DNA from: UBA4742 sp963734965
GTDB taxonomy: Bacteria; Actinomycetota; Acidimicrobiia; Acidimicrobiales; Acidimicrobilacustridaceae
Direction: 5' to 3'
NCBI GenBank assembly: GCA_963734965.1
Contig: CAVTJK010000004.1
Span: forward strand, 2,170,001 to 2,234,000
DNA length: 64,000 nucleotides
The notes under the pieces: generated by a model
What the model saw: the letters and a program-made list of their open reading frames with translations, nothing else
Told to the model about the DNA's origin: nothing
Databases searched by the model: none
Position numbers and translations under genes: made by a program
Shown here: positions 18,082-26,433 of the stretch, piece by piece
Layout: the number at the start of each line of letters is the position of its first letter
How positions within the stretch are numbered: the first letter of the stretch is position 1

Positions 18082-19649
18082 CCGTCCCACGCGTCCGAGC
18101 CGACGTCCCGACGATGGTGTTCGTGGGCGGCCTGCACCGGAGCGGGACGTCGATCATGGCGCGCACGCTCGAGACGCACCCTCTGCTCGGTGGTCTGCAC
18201 GACACCGGCGCCCCTGAGGACGAGGGGCAGCACCTCCAATCCCTGTACCCGACGGCCCGACATCACGGGGGACCGGGCCGATTCGCGTTCGACCCGGCGG
18301 CCCACCTGACCGAGCAGTCGGTCGGCGACGCCGAGGCGGACTCGACGCGCCTGGTCGCGTGCTGGCTGCCGTTCGCCGACTGCTCGCGGCCGTTCGTCGT
18401 CGAGAAGTCGCCACCCAACCTCATCCGCACCCGATACCTCCAGGCGCTTTTCCCCGACGCCCGGTTCGTCCTGGTCGTCCGCCATCCCGCTGTCGTCGCG
18501 GTGCGCACGAGGGTGTGGCGTCGCGACCTGACCATCGCCGATCTGCTTCGGCATTGGATCTGCGCTCACGACCGCATGGTCCGCGACCAGGTCATGCTGC
18601 GCCGATCGATCCTCGTCCGCTACGAATCCTTCGTCGACCGTCCGATCGACGCGCTCACCGAGGTGGCCGACCTCGTCGGCGTCGACCCCGACTTCGACGT
18701 CTCGGCCGTGGTTGCCTCGCGCAGCGACCGCGCCTTCGAGGAGTGGATGGACCTTCGCCGGTCACTCGATCCCTCGGTGATGGCCGAGCTCGACCAAGGG
18801 GCCCGTCGGCACGGCTACCGACTCGACCGGTTGGCCCCCTCGAGCCCGGAGCTCGTGTCTTCACGCGCGGCAGGCGACGTCGCGCTCGACGCTCGACACC
18901 CTCGGAGCCGTGAGCCGATGACCGCGCCACTGTTGCCCGACACCGCCATCGCCAACCGGCGCTGGATCCGGCGGGACCAACCGTTCCCGCACGTCGTGGC
19001 CGACGACGTGTTCACCCCGGGCTGCTACCAGGCCTTCGCCGACGCGGCTCTCGAGATCGTGTCGGGTGACGAGCTCGGCTACCTGCCCGCCCACGACACG
19101 TTCCATCGTCGGCTGAGTGCCGACGTCGACTCGCCGCTTTCGTTCTTCCTGTCCGACGCGTGGCGCGACGTGGTTGCCGGTCTCGTCGGCGCCACCCCCT
19201 TCGGCGGCGTGCTGTGCGGCGTGCACCACCACGCGGTCGGGAGCGCCGACGGCGAGCCGCACACCGATCTACGACGGCGTTGGTGGGAGGACGGCATGCG
19301 GCAGCAGGGGAGGTCAGCGGATGCCTCGACGCCACGGGACGATCGCGTCCCGCCCCGTCGCGAGCGGGTCCGGGCCGTCGCGCTGCTCTACTACCTGGCC
19401 AACGACCCCTGGCGGCCAGGCGACGGGGGCGAGACCGCGCTGTACCGATCCGGAGCCGATCCTGTGCACCAGCCACATGCTGTCGTCGAGCCGCTGAACA
19501 ACCGGCTGCTGGCCTTCGAGTGCACGCCCGTCTCGTTCCATTCGTTCCTGAGCAACACGCGCAACCCGCGCAACAGCTTGATCATGTGGGTCTACCGTCG
19601 CCCAGTTGACCTCCTTCCCACCTGGAGCGGGCTGCGGAGGGCGGCATGA
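18078..19649 (+). CDS. Sulfotransferase fused to 2OG-Fe(II) oxygenase
   Basis: A GTG start overlaps the previous stop by 4 nt; 523 aa. The N-terminal ~265 residues are a sulfotransferase: PAPS loop VGGLHRSGTSIMARTL, VEKSPPNLIRTRYL, FVLVVRHPAVVAVRTRVWRR and ILVRYESFVDRP. The C-terminal ~240 residues look like a prolyl-4-hydroxylase-type double-stranded beta-helix: GVHHHAVGSADGEPHTDLRR (His-x-Asp), VALLYYLANDPWRPGDGGETALYR, FECTPVSFHSFLSN (distal His) and RNSLIMWVYR (2OG-binding Arg). The second half is closely similar to the separate oxygenase gene at 21874. The fusion physically links hydroxylation and sulfation. The substrate is not shown. Confidence 0.85.
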   Translation: MTVPRVRADVPTMVFVGGLHRSGTSIMARTLETHPLLGGLHDTGAPEDEGQHLQSLYPTARHHGGPGRFAFDPAAHLTEQSVGDAEADSTRLVACWLPFADCSRPFVVEKSPPNLIRTRYLQALFPDARFVLVVRHPAVVAVRTRVWRRDLTIADLLRHWICAHDRMVRDQVMLRRSILVRYESFVDRPIDALTEVADLVGVDPDFDVSAVVASRSDRAFEEWMDLRRSLDPSVMAELDQGARRHGYRLDRLAPSSPELVSSRAAGDVALDARHPRSREPMTAPLLPDTAIANRRWIRRDQPFPHVVADDVFTPGCYQAFADAALEIVSGDELGYLPAHDTFHRRLSADVDSPLSFFLSDAWRDVVAGLVGATPFGGVLCGVHHHAVGSADGEPHTDLRRRWWEDGMRQQGRSADASTPRDDRVPPRRERVRAVALLYYLANDPWRPGDGGETALYRSGADPVHQPHAVVEPLNNRLLAFECTPVSFHSFLSNTRNPRNSLIMWVYRRPVDLLPTWSGLRRAA

Positions 19650-20386
19650 GCCCCGCGCCCCGCCGGGTCTGCCTCTTGACCGGGGCCAGCGGACGCCTCG
19701 GGACGGTGTTCTGTCGGCGCCACGCGGGCCAGTACGACATCGTGGCCGTGACCAGGAGCGGCGAGCTCGAGGTGCCGACCCAGGATCAGCGCTTCATCGA
19801 TCCTCTCCGTCCCGGCGCCGAGCTCCGCGCCAACCACCATCCGGTGTTCGCGGTGCAGGCCGACCTGAACGACGAGGCCGACCGTCGTCGGGTGGTCGAG
19901 GTGGCCCTGGCCCGGTTCGGTCGCATCGATCTGCTGGTCAACGCCGCAGTCCACCGTGGCCCGACCTCGCTCCTGTCCCTCGAAGACGATGTCGAGGTGT
20001 TGACCGAGCACTTCGCGCTCAACGCCGCCGTCCCCATCAGCCTGGCCGCGCTGGTCGCCCGCTCGTTCTGGCTCGGCCGAGCGGAGGAGAACGAGCGCCG
20101 CAACCGCAACGTGGTGAACCTCTCCAGCACGGCGGGCACCTTCGTCACCACCGGCCGGCCGAAGCTCGCGGGCTACGGCGCCTCGAAGGCGGCGCTCAAC
20201 TACCTGAGCGGGCAGCTCGCCCGGCAGCTCGGTCCGCATGGGGTGCGCGTCAACGTCCTCGCCCCGACCACCTTCCCCGACATCGTCAGGACGATCGATG
20301 TCGCCCAACAGGTGGTGGCCCTCGACCGATCGCACGAGACTGGGACGGTCGTCGTGCTCAACCAGGAAGGTTGCTTCACGCTGTGA
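19646..20386 (+). CDS. Short-chain dehydrogenase/reductase
   Basis: ATGA overlap with the previous gene; 246 aa, a normal SDR length. TGASGRLG near the N-terminus binds NAD(P), LVNAAV is the NNAG-like motif, and NLSSTAG (catalytic Ser) with YGASKAAL (Tyr-x3-Lys) complete the active site. The C-terminus ends after the SDR core. It probably oxidises or reduces a sugar or hydroxyl intermediate in the same pathway as the transferases, but the substrate cannot be read from sequence. Confidence 0.88.
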   Translation: MSPAPRRVCLLTGASGRLGTVFCRRHAGQYDIVAVTRSGELEVPTQDQRFIDPLRPGAELRANHHPVFAVQADLNDEADRRRVVEVALARFGRIDLLVNAAVHRGPTSLLSLEDDVEVLTEHFALNAAVPISLAALVARSFWLGRAEENERRNRNVVNLSSTAGTFVTTGRPKLAGYGASKAALNYLSGQLARQLGPHGVRVNVLAPTTFPDIVRTIDVAQQVVALDRSHETGTVVVLNQEGCFTL

Positions 20387-21204
20387 ACCCTCCTCGCACC
20401 CATCTGCGTCCTGATCCCGTCGACGGGGCCGGCTACCGCGCCGCCAACCGCGATGGTTGGAACGAGCTGTCGCGATCCGGTCACGACTCGTCGGTTCCGT
20501 GGACCGTCGACTGGGTCGCCCCCGAGACGGCCATGACGTGGCTGGACGGCAACGGGTGGCTGCCGTGGGACCAGCTGGCATCGGTGCTGGTCGTCGGCGG
20601 GGGTGGAGGCCAGCAGGCGCCGCTGTTCGCGCAGCTGGGATACGAGGTGACGGTGGTCGACCTCTCGCCCGAACAACTGCGCCGTGACCGCGATGCGGCC
20701 GACGCCGCGGGCCTGTCGCTCGAGACGATCGAGGGGGACATGTGCGATCTGTCCATCCTCGGCGGCCGCCGGTTCGACCTCGTCTACCAACCGGTGTCGA
20801 GTTGCTATGTCCCCGACGTGCGTCGTCTGTACGAGTCGGTCGCTTCGGTGACCAAGCGCCAGGGCTGGTACTGGTCCGAGCACTGGAACCCGGTGCAGAT
20901 CCAGGTCGCCTCGGACTGCTCGTGGGACGGTTCGGCCTACCGGCTCGACCGATCGGTCATCGACCACGACCCGCGTGTCTACGCGGGGGCGGACCTCGAC
21001 GAGGCCCCCCTCTGCTGGCACTTCATCCATTCGCTGGGTGATCTGGTCGGCGGCATCTGCGACGCCGGGTTCATCGTCGACCGCTTCGCCGAGCGATCGG
21101 ATCCCGATCCTGCTGCCGCCCCGGGCAGCACGGGGCACCTGGCCACCTACGTCCCGACCTTCTACACGGTCCTCGGCCGTCGGCGGGCGAGGGGCCGGCC
21201 ATGA
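20383..21204 (+). CDS. Class I SAM-dependent methyltransferase
   Basis: GTG overlaps the SDR stop (GTGA); 273 aa. VLVVGGGGGQQAPLFAQLG is the SAM-binding glycine loop, VTVVDLSPEQ the acidic loop after strand 2, and DLVYQPVSSCYVPDVR the motif IV region. The N-terminal 60 residues and a Trp-rich C-terminal cap (GWYWSEHWNPVQIQ) probably form the acceptor site. It sits mid-operon, so methylation is probably a further decoration of the same product. Confidence 0.85.
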   Translation: MNPPRTHLRPDPVDGAGYRAANRDGWNELSRSGHDSSVPWTVDWVAPETAMTWLDGNGWLPWDQLASVLVVGGGGGQQAPLFAQLGYEVTVVDLSPEQLRRDRDAADAAGLSLETIEGDMCDLSILGGRRFDLVYQPVSSCYVPDVRRLYESVASVTKRQGWYWSEHWNPVQIQVASDCSWDGSAYRLDRSVIDHDPRVYAGADLDEAPLCWHFIHSLGDLVGGICDAGFIVDRFAERSDPDPAAAPGSTGHLATYVPTFYTVLGRRRARGRP

Positions 21205-21887
21205 GCGCCGCCGAAGACGTGTACATCCCGCCGCTTCGGATGAAACCCGAACGAGCCCGATGGCTCGGCGAGCAGTTGAGGGCCGAGGGCTGGGCGTGTG
21301 CCCCGGCCTGTCTCGATCGCGAGCTGCTCGTACCCAACCTGGCGACCGAGGCCGAGATCCAGGAGCACGAGGCGGTCGTGAGCCAGTGGGGCTCGTATGG
21401 CTACGGCGAGGACGAGTCGTACTTCTCGGGCGGCATGTCGTTCCGGTCCGCGCCGCCGGGGCCGTGGCTGACGTGGTTGCACCAGCATCCCGACCTGGAA
21501 CGCCTCGTCGAGCAGGTGGCGGGAGAGCCGCTCGTCGGCAGCGTCCACCGCTCGTTCCTCTACTACACCGACGGGAGCTTCGTGCACGCCCACACCGACG
21601 TGAACGCGTGCGAGCTCACCCTGCTGGTCAGCGTGATGGGCCAGGTGCCGCCGCTGGTCGTCTATCCCGAGATGCAGGGCCGCGAGGTCGGCGAGCTGAT
21701 GGAGTGGGCCGATGCCTCGGCCGGTATCCCGCCCGGCGGCCAGGAGGTTTCGATCCCCACTCACGGCCTGCTGTTCCTGCGGGGCCGCCAACTGCCGCAT
21801 CGTCGCCCCGAGGTCCGCCTCGGCGGGGCGACGGTGGCGTTGGCCACGTTGTGCTTCGCCGGAGCGGCCGACGATGCGGGTTCGTGA
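21201..21887 (+). CDS. 2OG-Fe(II) oxygenase-like protein
   Basis: ATGA overlap; 228 aa. SFVHAHTDVNACELTLLVSV supplies a His-x-Asp pair (HTD) and LFLRGRQLPHRRPE a candidate distal His, in an order that fits a cupin-type 2-oxoglutarate/iron oxygenase. Similarity to the other two oxygenases of the operon is low, so it probably arose independently or acts on a different site. No signal peptide. The next gene begins 14 nt inside its 3' end. Assignment rests on metal-ligand spacing and context. Confidence 0.65.
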   Translation: MSAAEDVYIPPLRMKPERARWLGEQLRAEGWACAPACLDRELLVPNLATEAEIQEHEAVVSQWGSYGYGEDESYFSGGMSFRSAPPGPWLTWLHQHPDLERLVEQVAGEPLVGSVHRSFLYYTDGSFVHAHTDVNACELTLLVSVMGQVPPLVVYPEMQGREVGELMEWADASAGIPPGGQEVSIPTHGLLFLRGRQLPHRRPEVRLGGATVALATLCFAGAADDAGS

Positions 21888-22659
21888 GGCGGTCGCCCGC
21901 CCGGTCGTGCCCCATCCCGAGGACGTCTTGGCCAATCGCCGCTGGATGTGGCGCACCACACCGTTCCCCCACGTCGTCGCCGACGGGGTGTTCAGGGCGG
22001 ATCACCTCGACACCATCGCCGCCGCCGTCGACGAGCTGATCTCGCGGGGATCCCTGGGTTGGCTCGACCGACACGAGATCGCCGGCACCACCCTCACCGC
22101 TGATGAGGTCGGACCGCTGCGGTTCTTCATCTCCCGGCCCTGGCACGACCTGTTGGCCGGGATGTTCGCCATCGCCTCGCTCGGCTATGTGGCCTGCGGG
22201 GTCCACCATCACCGCGCCGGCAGCGCCGACGGCTTCCCCCACAACGACCTCAACCCGGGCTGGTTCCTGCCCGAACCCCAGGCGGACGGCATCGTGCTGC
22301 CCCAGCCCGGCCGCTGTCGCTACACCGACGGCACCGCCCTGGACCCCACCGCCGAGCCGGTCGAGTCGGTCCGGGGGGTCGCCGTCCTGCTGTATGTGGG
22401 CAACGGCCCATGGCGGCCCGAAGACGGCGGCGAGACCGCCCTGTATCACGACGGATCCGACCCGGCGGCGCCGCCCGTCGCTCGGATCGCCCCCCTCGAC
22501 AACCGACTGCTGGCCTTCGAGTGCACGCCATGGTCGTTCCACGGCTTCCTCAGCAACACGCGTCGACCGCGCAACAGCATCATCATGTGGCTGCACCGCT
22601 CGCGCCAGGACGTGACCAGCCGCTGGGGCGAGGATGCCGTGATCCCACACGGGGTCTGA
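21874..22659 (+). CDS. 2OG-Fe(II) oxygenase, prolyl-hydroxylase-like
   Basis: ATG 21874 overlaps the preceding gene by 14 nt; 261 aa. GVHHHRAGSADGFPHNDLNP gives the His-x-Asp metal pair, VAVLLYVGNGPWRPEDGGETALY the central strand block, FECTPWSFHGFLSN the distal His, and RNSIIMWLHR the Arg that would bind 2-oxoglutarate. It is a paralogue of the C-terminal half of the fusion at 18078, even sharing ANRRWxxRxxPFPHVVAD at the domain start. This indicates a domain duplication with fusion of one copy to a sulfotransferase. Confidence 0.83.
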   Translation: MRVREAVARPVVPHPEDVLANRRWMWRTTPFPHVVADGVFRADHLDTIAAAVDELISRGSLGWLDRHEIAGTTLTADEVGPLRFFISRPWHDLLAGMFAIASLGYVACGVHHHRAGSADGFPHNDLNPGWFLPEPQADGIVLPQPGRCRYTDGTALDPTAEPVESVRGVAVLLYVGNGPWRPEDGGETALYHDGSDPAAPPVARIAPLDNRLLAFECTPWSFHGFLSNTRRPRNSIIMWLHRSRQDVTSRWGEDAVIPHGV

Positions 22660-22687
22660 TCAGCCCGGGTCGGCTCGGAGGTACGAC

Positions 22688-23692
22688 ATGCGAGCGTGGT
22701 GGGTGGACGAGGTGGGTCCGATCGCCTCCGGCCCCTTGGTCTTCGGCGAGCGCGCCGATCCCGAGCCGGGACCGGGCCAGGTGAGCGTGACGATCCTGGC
22801 CTGCGGGGTCTGCCGCACGGATCTGCACGTCGTCGAGGGCGACCTGGCCCCGCACCGGGCCCACGTCGTGCCCGGCCACGAGATCGTCGGTCGGGTGGAT
22901 CGGCGAGGACCCGGCGCCGAGCGCTTCGCCGTCGGTGAGCGGATCGGCATCGCCTGGCTGCGCGGCACCGACCCCGCCTGCCGGTTCTGCCGGCGCGGCG
23001 ACGAGAACCTGTGCCTCGAGCCGTCGTTCACGGGCTACGACGAGGACGGGGGCTACGCCGAGCGGGCGGTGGTCGACGAGGCCTTCGCCTATCAGCTGCC
23101 CGAGTCGTTCACCGACGAAGCGGCCGCGCCCCTGCTGTGTGCGGGGATCATCGGCTTCCGCTCGTTGCGGCGGTCGGCGTTGGCTCCCGGCGGTCGCCTG
23201 GGGATCTACGGCTTCGGGGCCTCGGCCCATCTCGCCGCCCAGGTGGCGCTGTTCGAGGGCGCCACCGTGCACGTGCTCACCCGCTCGCCTGCGGCCCAGG
23301 CCCTGGCCCTCGAGTTGGGGGCGTCGTCGGCCGGTGGGGCCGACGACGAGCCGCCCGAGCCGCTCGACGCCGCCATCTTGTTCGCTCCGGTGGGCGAGCT
23401 CGTGCCCGTCGCGCTGCGCGCCCTGGATCGGGGCGGCACGCTGGCCATCGCCGGGATCCACCTGAGCGACATCCCGTCGCTGAACTACGCCACGGACCTG
23501 TTCGAGGAGCGCCAGGTGCGCAGCGTCACGGCCAACACGCGGGCCGACGGTGAGGAGTTCCTGGCCCTCGCCGCCCGCATACCGCTCCGACCCACGGTCA
23601 CGCCCTATCCCCTCGAGCAGGCCGATGCCGCCCTGCGGGACCTGGCCGACGACCGAGTCGACGGGGCCGCCGTCCTGACGATGGGCCCGTGA
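22688..23692 (+). CDS. Zinc-dependent alcohol dehydrogenase family protein
   Basis: GGAGG at 22677-22681 lies 6 nt before ATG 22688; 334 aa. CGVCRTDLHVVEGD and PGHEIVGRV supply the catalytic-zinc Cys, His and Glu; GIYGFGASAHLAAQVA is the Rossmann glycine motif. The structural-zinc lobe reads DPACRFCRRGDENLC: by alignment in my head, the first of four Cys is replaced by Asp, leaving three. The family interconverts alcohols and aldehydes/ketones with NAD(P). It is the last gene on this strand of the modification set, 28 nt after the oxygenase. Confidence 0.87.
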   Translation: MRAWWVDEVGPIASGPLVFGERADPEPGPGQVSVTILACGVCRTDLHVVEGDLAPHRAHVVPGHEIVGRVDRRGPGAERFAVGERIGIAWLRGTDPACRFCRRGDENLCLEPSFTGYDEDGGYAERAVVDEAFAYQLPESFTDEAAAPLLCAGIIGFRSLRRSALAPGGRLGIYGFGASAHLAAQVALFEGATVHVLTRSPAAQALALELGASSAGGADDEPPEPLDAAILFAPVGELVPVALRALDRGGTLAIAGIHLSDIPSLNYATDLFEERQVRSVTANTRADGEEFLALAARIPLRPTVTPYPLEQADAALRDLADDRVDGAAVLTMGP

Positions 23693-23704
23693 CCTGACTC
23701 GGCA

Positions 23705-24553
23705 CTAGCCAGCCGTCCGCCCGGTGCTCTCGGCCGACTCGACCAGGTGGGCACCGTCAGCCGATGGCGGGCACACCAGCACGGGGCACGGTGCGGTGTG
23801 GATCACTCGCATGGTCACGCTACCCAGCACGGTCCGAGCGGCGCCCGGATGGACGTGGCTGGCCATGATGATCAGCGCGGCGCCGAGGTGCTGAGCCTGG
23901 CCGTTGATGGTCAGGGCGATGTTGGACGCGAACTGGAAGTCGAGGCGGGGCTCGACTCCGAGCGCCCGGAGCTCGGCCTCGGCGCGATCGAAGACATGGT
24001 CCGCGTGCTCGGCCACTGCGTTGTCGAAGGGATGCGCGACCTGGATCAGCCACGGGTCGAGGTTCCAGCTCCGGGCGATCTCGGCGGCGAGAGGCAGCAC
24101 CGACCTCTCGGCCTCGACCGAGCCGTCCAGCGGTATGAGCAGGCGCGGCTGGTCTGGCCAGTCGGGCGCGCACCGGCGACCGACGACAAGGACCGGCTGA
24201 TCGAGACGGTGGATCAGGTCCTCGGTCGTGGTCCCCAACAGCGCCGCCCCGAGCCCGGAGCGGCCGTGCGCGGTCATGCACACGAGCCCGTCGCGAACAT
24301 CGTCGACGGCCTGCTTGATCCCGTCGGCCACGACCTCCCCGGGCTGGCGGACCACGACGGTGGTCGAGACCGGGACATCGATGATCGTCTTGGCCACCTC
24401 TTGCAAGTAGTCGTCGCACATCGAGACGAGGGCCGGTTCGGTGACCCGGACCAGTTGCACCGACGCCTCGGCCCGCCGGGCCACGGCACGGGCCACGCGG
24501 ATCGCGGCTCGGGAGAACTCGGATCCGTCCAACGGAACGACGACCGTCTGCAT
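23705..24553 (-). CDS. Tandem-domain universal stress protein
   Basis: ATG at 24553 gives 282 aa made of two UspA domains. Domain 1 begins MQTVVVPLDGSEFS and contains MTAHGRSGLGAALLGTTTEDLI; domain 2 begins RLLIPLDGSVEAERS and contains IIMASHVHPGAARTVLGSVTMRVI. The G-2x-G-9x-G-(S/T) ATP-binding pattern is clear in domain 1 and altered in domain 2 (SHVHPGAARTVLGS). A DosR-like box lies 78 nt upstream (24631-24645). Tandem USPs of this size are typical members of hypoxia/dormancy regulons in mycobacteria. It converges on the alcohol dehydrogenase with 12 nt between stops. Confidence 0.9.
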   Translation of the reverse strand: MQTVVVPLDGSEFSRAAIRVARAVARRAEASVQLVRVTEPALVSMCDDYLQEVAKTIIDVPVSTTVVVRQPGEVVADGIKQAVDDVRDGLVCMTAHGRSGLGAALLGTTTEDLIHRLDQPVLVVGRRCAPDWPDQPRLLIPLDGSVEAERSVLPLAAEIARSWNLDPWLIQVAHPFDNAVAEHADHVFDRAEAELRALGVEPRLDFQFASNIALTINGQAQHLGAALIIMASHVHPGAARTVLGSVTMRVIHTAPCPVLVCPPSADGAHLVESAESTGRTAG

Positions 24554-24630
24554 GATGACCTCGCTGACGCAGTGGGAGGGCCCGGATCGAGCCCGCATCC
24601 TGTTGATACCGCCGTCGGCGTCGGACCAGA

Positions 24631-24645
24631 AGGGCCATAGGTCCC
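24631..24645 (-). promoter_or_regulatory. DosR-like box 1
   Basis: Read on the minus strand: GGGACCTATGGCCCT, a near-perfect inverted repeat of 6-bp arms around a 3-bp centre. It lies in the 205-bp divergent gap between two universal stress protein genes, 78 nt from the start at 24553. The sequence fits the known DosR/DevR motif core (GGGAC..N..GNCCC). Confidence 0.75.
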
Positions 24646-24709
24646 GATGTGACCCTCGGCGACGGCTCGGTCGTCGGGCTCGGTCGAGCGACGTCGAAGG
24701 GCGGGAGCG

Positions 24710-24724
24710 ATGACCTTCGGCCCT
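24710..24724 (+). promoter_or_regulatory. DosR-like box 2
   Basis: ATGACCTTCGGCCCT differs from the perfect boxes 3 and 4 at two outer bases. Its downstream edge is 35 nt before ATG 24759 of the plus-strand stress protein, the same distance as boxes 3 and 5. Confidence 0.65.
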
Positions 24725-24758
24725 ATGCACGAGGCGTTGCTCGTTGCACCATCGAGGC

Positions 24759-25198
24759 ATGGCCGAGATCAGCACCGAGAGGATCGTCGTGGGCGTGGAC
24801 GGGTCACAAGGCGCCGCGGTGGCGCTGGCCTGGGCGCTCCGCGAGGCGCGCATTGGCGCGACGCGATCGTCGAGGTCGTGCACGTGTGGCACTACCCGTA
24901 TGTGCCCGAAACTGCGTGGTTGCAGGCCAATCCCGCCAATGGAGACTTCGAGGAGCCGGCCCGGATGATGCTGGACGACATCGTCGAGCATGCGAGGCTC
25001 GACGTCCCCGGCGTCGAGATCGAGGCGGTCCTCCTCGGCGGCGACGCCGCCGCCACGCTGATCGAGTCGGCCAAGGGCGCGGACCTGCTCGTGGTCGGGT
25101 CGAGGGGGCGCGGCGGGTTCGCCGGTCTGCTCCTCGGCTCGGTGAGCCAGCAGTGCGCTCATCACCCGCCGTGTCCCTTGGCCATCATCCCCCGCTAG
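24759..25198 (+). CDS. Universal stress protein, frame-disrupted
   Basis: ATG 24759 opens MAEISTERIVVGVDGSQGAAVALAWALREAR, the start of a UspA domain, but this frame fails after about 24850. The +2 frame continues with HWRDAIVEVVHVW and ends with LLVVGSRGRGGFAGLLLGSVSQQ and CPLAIIPR, the ATP-binding G-2x-G-9x-G-S pattern. A one-base loss around 24848-24851 (gcgcgcattgg) explains the break; the joined product would be about 146 aa, the normal USP length. A DosR-like box sits 35 nt upstream. Sequencing error or recent pseudogene cannot be told apart here. Confidence 0.78.
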
Positions 25199-25642
25199 TC
25201 ACTCAGAGGCGTTGGCGGGCACGACCACGACGGGGCAACGAGCGGTCTCGGTGCATCGTCGGCTGATCGATCCCAGGACGAGGCCGACGACGCCGCCTCG
25301 GCCGCGTGAGCCGACGACGAGCAGGTCTGAGGCAGCGGCCTCCTCGGTCAGCGCTGCTGCCGGTTCACCGAGCAGGACGGTCTTCTCGATCCGCGCCTGC
25401 TCCGAGGTCGACGCCACACCCGCCACGACCCGATCGAGCTCCTGGCAGGCGGCGTCGTAGGCCACGTGTTGGGAACGGGCGAACTCTTCGGCGCTCTGAT
25501 CGCGATCGATCCACGCCAGGTAGTGCGTGTAGGCGTGGACCACCTCGACCCGAGCGCCGGTCTCGGCGGCCAGGTCGAGGGCCCAGCGCAGGGCTCGTCG
25601 AGCGCCGTCCGAGTCGTCCACGCCGACCGTGATCCTTTCCAT
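25199..25642 (-). CDS. Universal stress protein
   Basis: ATG at 25642 gives 147 aa: MERITVGVDDSDGARRALRW at the start and LLVVGSRGRGGVVGLVLGSISRRC, with CPVVVVPANASE at the end. This is a complete ATP-binding-type UspA domain. Its stop abuts the convergent stress protein gene with no gap. A perfect DosR-like box lies 35 nt upstream. Confidence 0.92.
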   Translation of the reverse strand: MERITVGVDDSDGARRALRWALDLAAETGARVEVVHAYTHYLAWIDRDQSAEEFARSQHVAYDAACQELDRVVAGVASTSEQARIEKTVLLGEPAAALTEEAAASDLLVVGSRGRGGVVGLVLGSISRRCTETARCPVVVVPANASE

Positions 25643-25676
25643 GGCGACAGCATGGGGGGGCGACGCCGCAACCGGA

Positions 25677-25691
25677 AGGGCCGAAGGTCCC
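25677..25691 (-). promoter_or_regulatory. DosR-like box 3
   Basis: Minus strand GGGACCTTCGGCCCT, identical to box 4. Its near edge is 35 nt upstream of the stress protein start at 25642. It also lies beyond the stop of the convergently placed hypothetical gene at 25729 (same strand), so it serves the stress protein. Confidence 0.8.
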
Positions 25692-25728
25692 ATGACGCCC
25701 TCGGTCGACCGCCTGGTGCAGCAACGGG

Positions 25729-26337
25729 CTACTCGTCGCCGGCGCGGCCCAGACGCAGCGCCGCGTCGGTCGACTCGAGGAATCGGTCCAGGGGGGTCGA
25801 GGCCAGCATTTCGTAGCCCACCGACCCGCGCACCGACAGCGGGCGCAGCACCGAGGTTATGTATCTCGCGTATCGACGAGCGGCGTCGGCTCCGTGCCAT
25901 GCGTACAGACCGGCGTAGTCCGACGACACCGGGTCGACCATCCACAGCTTGACCCGGTACCCCTCGAAGCCGGCGTACAGGATCGTGTTGAGGATGGACT
26001 CACGTTCGAACAGGAACCGCCGAATCCTCGCCCCGGCCGGCACCCCGCGAAGGTGGAACCACACGGCGAGGGTCACGGTGTCGTCGAGATCGCCGGTCCC
26101 GCAGCTCGTCTCGCGGAACACGAGGTACTTGCGACCGTCGGGCAGGTAGGCGGCGGCTCCGACATGTCTCCGGGTGAGATGGAGTGATCTCCGGGCGAGG
26201 AGGGCCACGACCCTCGTGGCGCACCGCAGGGCGGGAACCAGCACGGGCACCGACCGACCGTGGTCGGTCAGCATCGGGGCAGAGGGGACGGGCCCATCGG
26301 AAGGCGCGGTGCCTGTCGTTCTGTTCGTTGGGCTCAT
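25729..26337 (-). CDS. Hypothetical protein in the dormancy cluster
   Basis: ATG at 26337 gives 202 aa; an internal ATG 20 residues later is possible. The first ~65 residues are basic and Leu-rich with a weak amphipathic stretch (VVALLARRSLHL). The rest is globular: YLPDGRKYLVFRETSC, DTVTLAVWFHLRG, YAGFEGYRVKLWMVD, YAWHGADAARRYARY. I do not recognise the family. It is divergent from the SRPBCC gene; the DosR-like box between them (26434-26448) could control both. Frame and codon use look genuine. Confidence 0.75.
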   Translation of the reverse strand: MSPTNRTTGTAPSDGPVPSAPMLTDHGRSVPVLVPALRCATRVVALLARRSLHLTRRHVGAAAYLPDGRKYLVFRETSCGTGDLDDTVTLAVWFHLRGVPAGARIRRFLFERESILNTILYAGFEGYRVKLWMVDPVSSDYAGLYAWHGADAARRYARYITSVLRPLSVRGSVGYEMLASTPLDRFLESTDAALRLGRAGDE

Positions 26338-26433
26338 GAAGTCAGCCAACCGCGGACGGACCGATTCGACCAGGGTCGGAGGTCCCAAGCGAGTCCTTTG
26401 CCGGCCTGATCCGAGGTCGGTCAGGTCGCAGGG

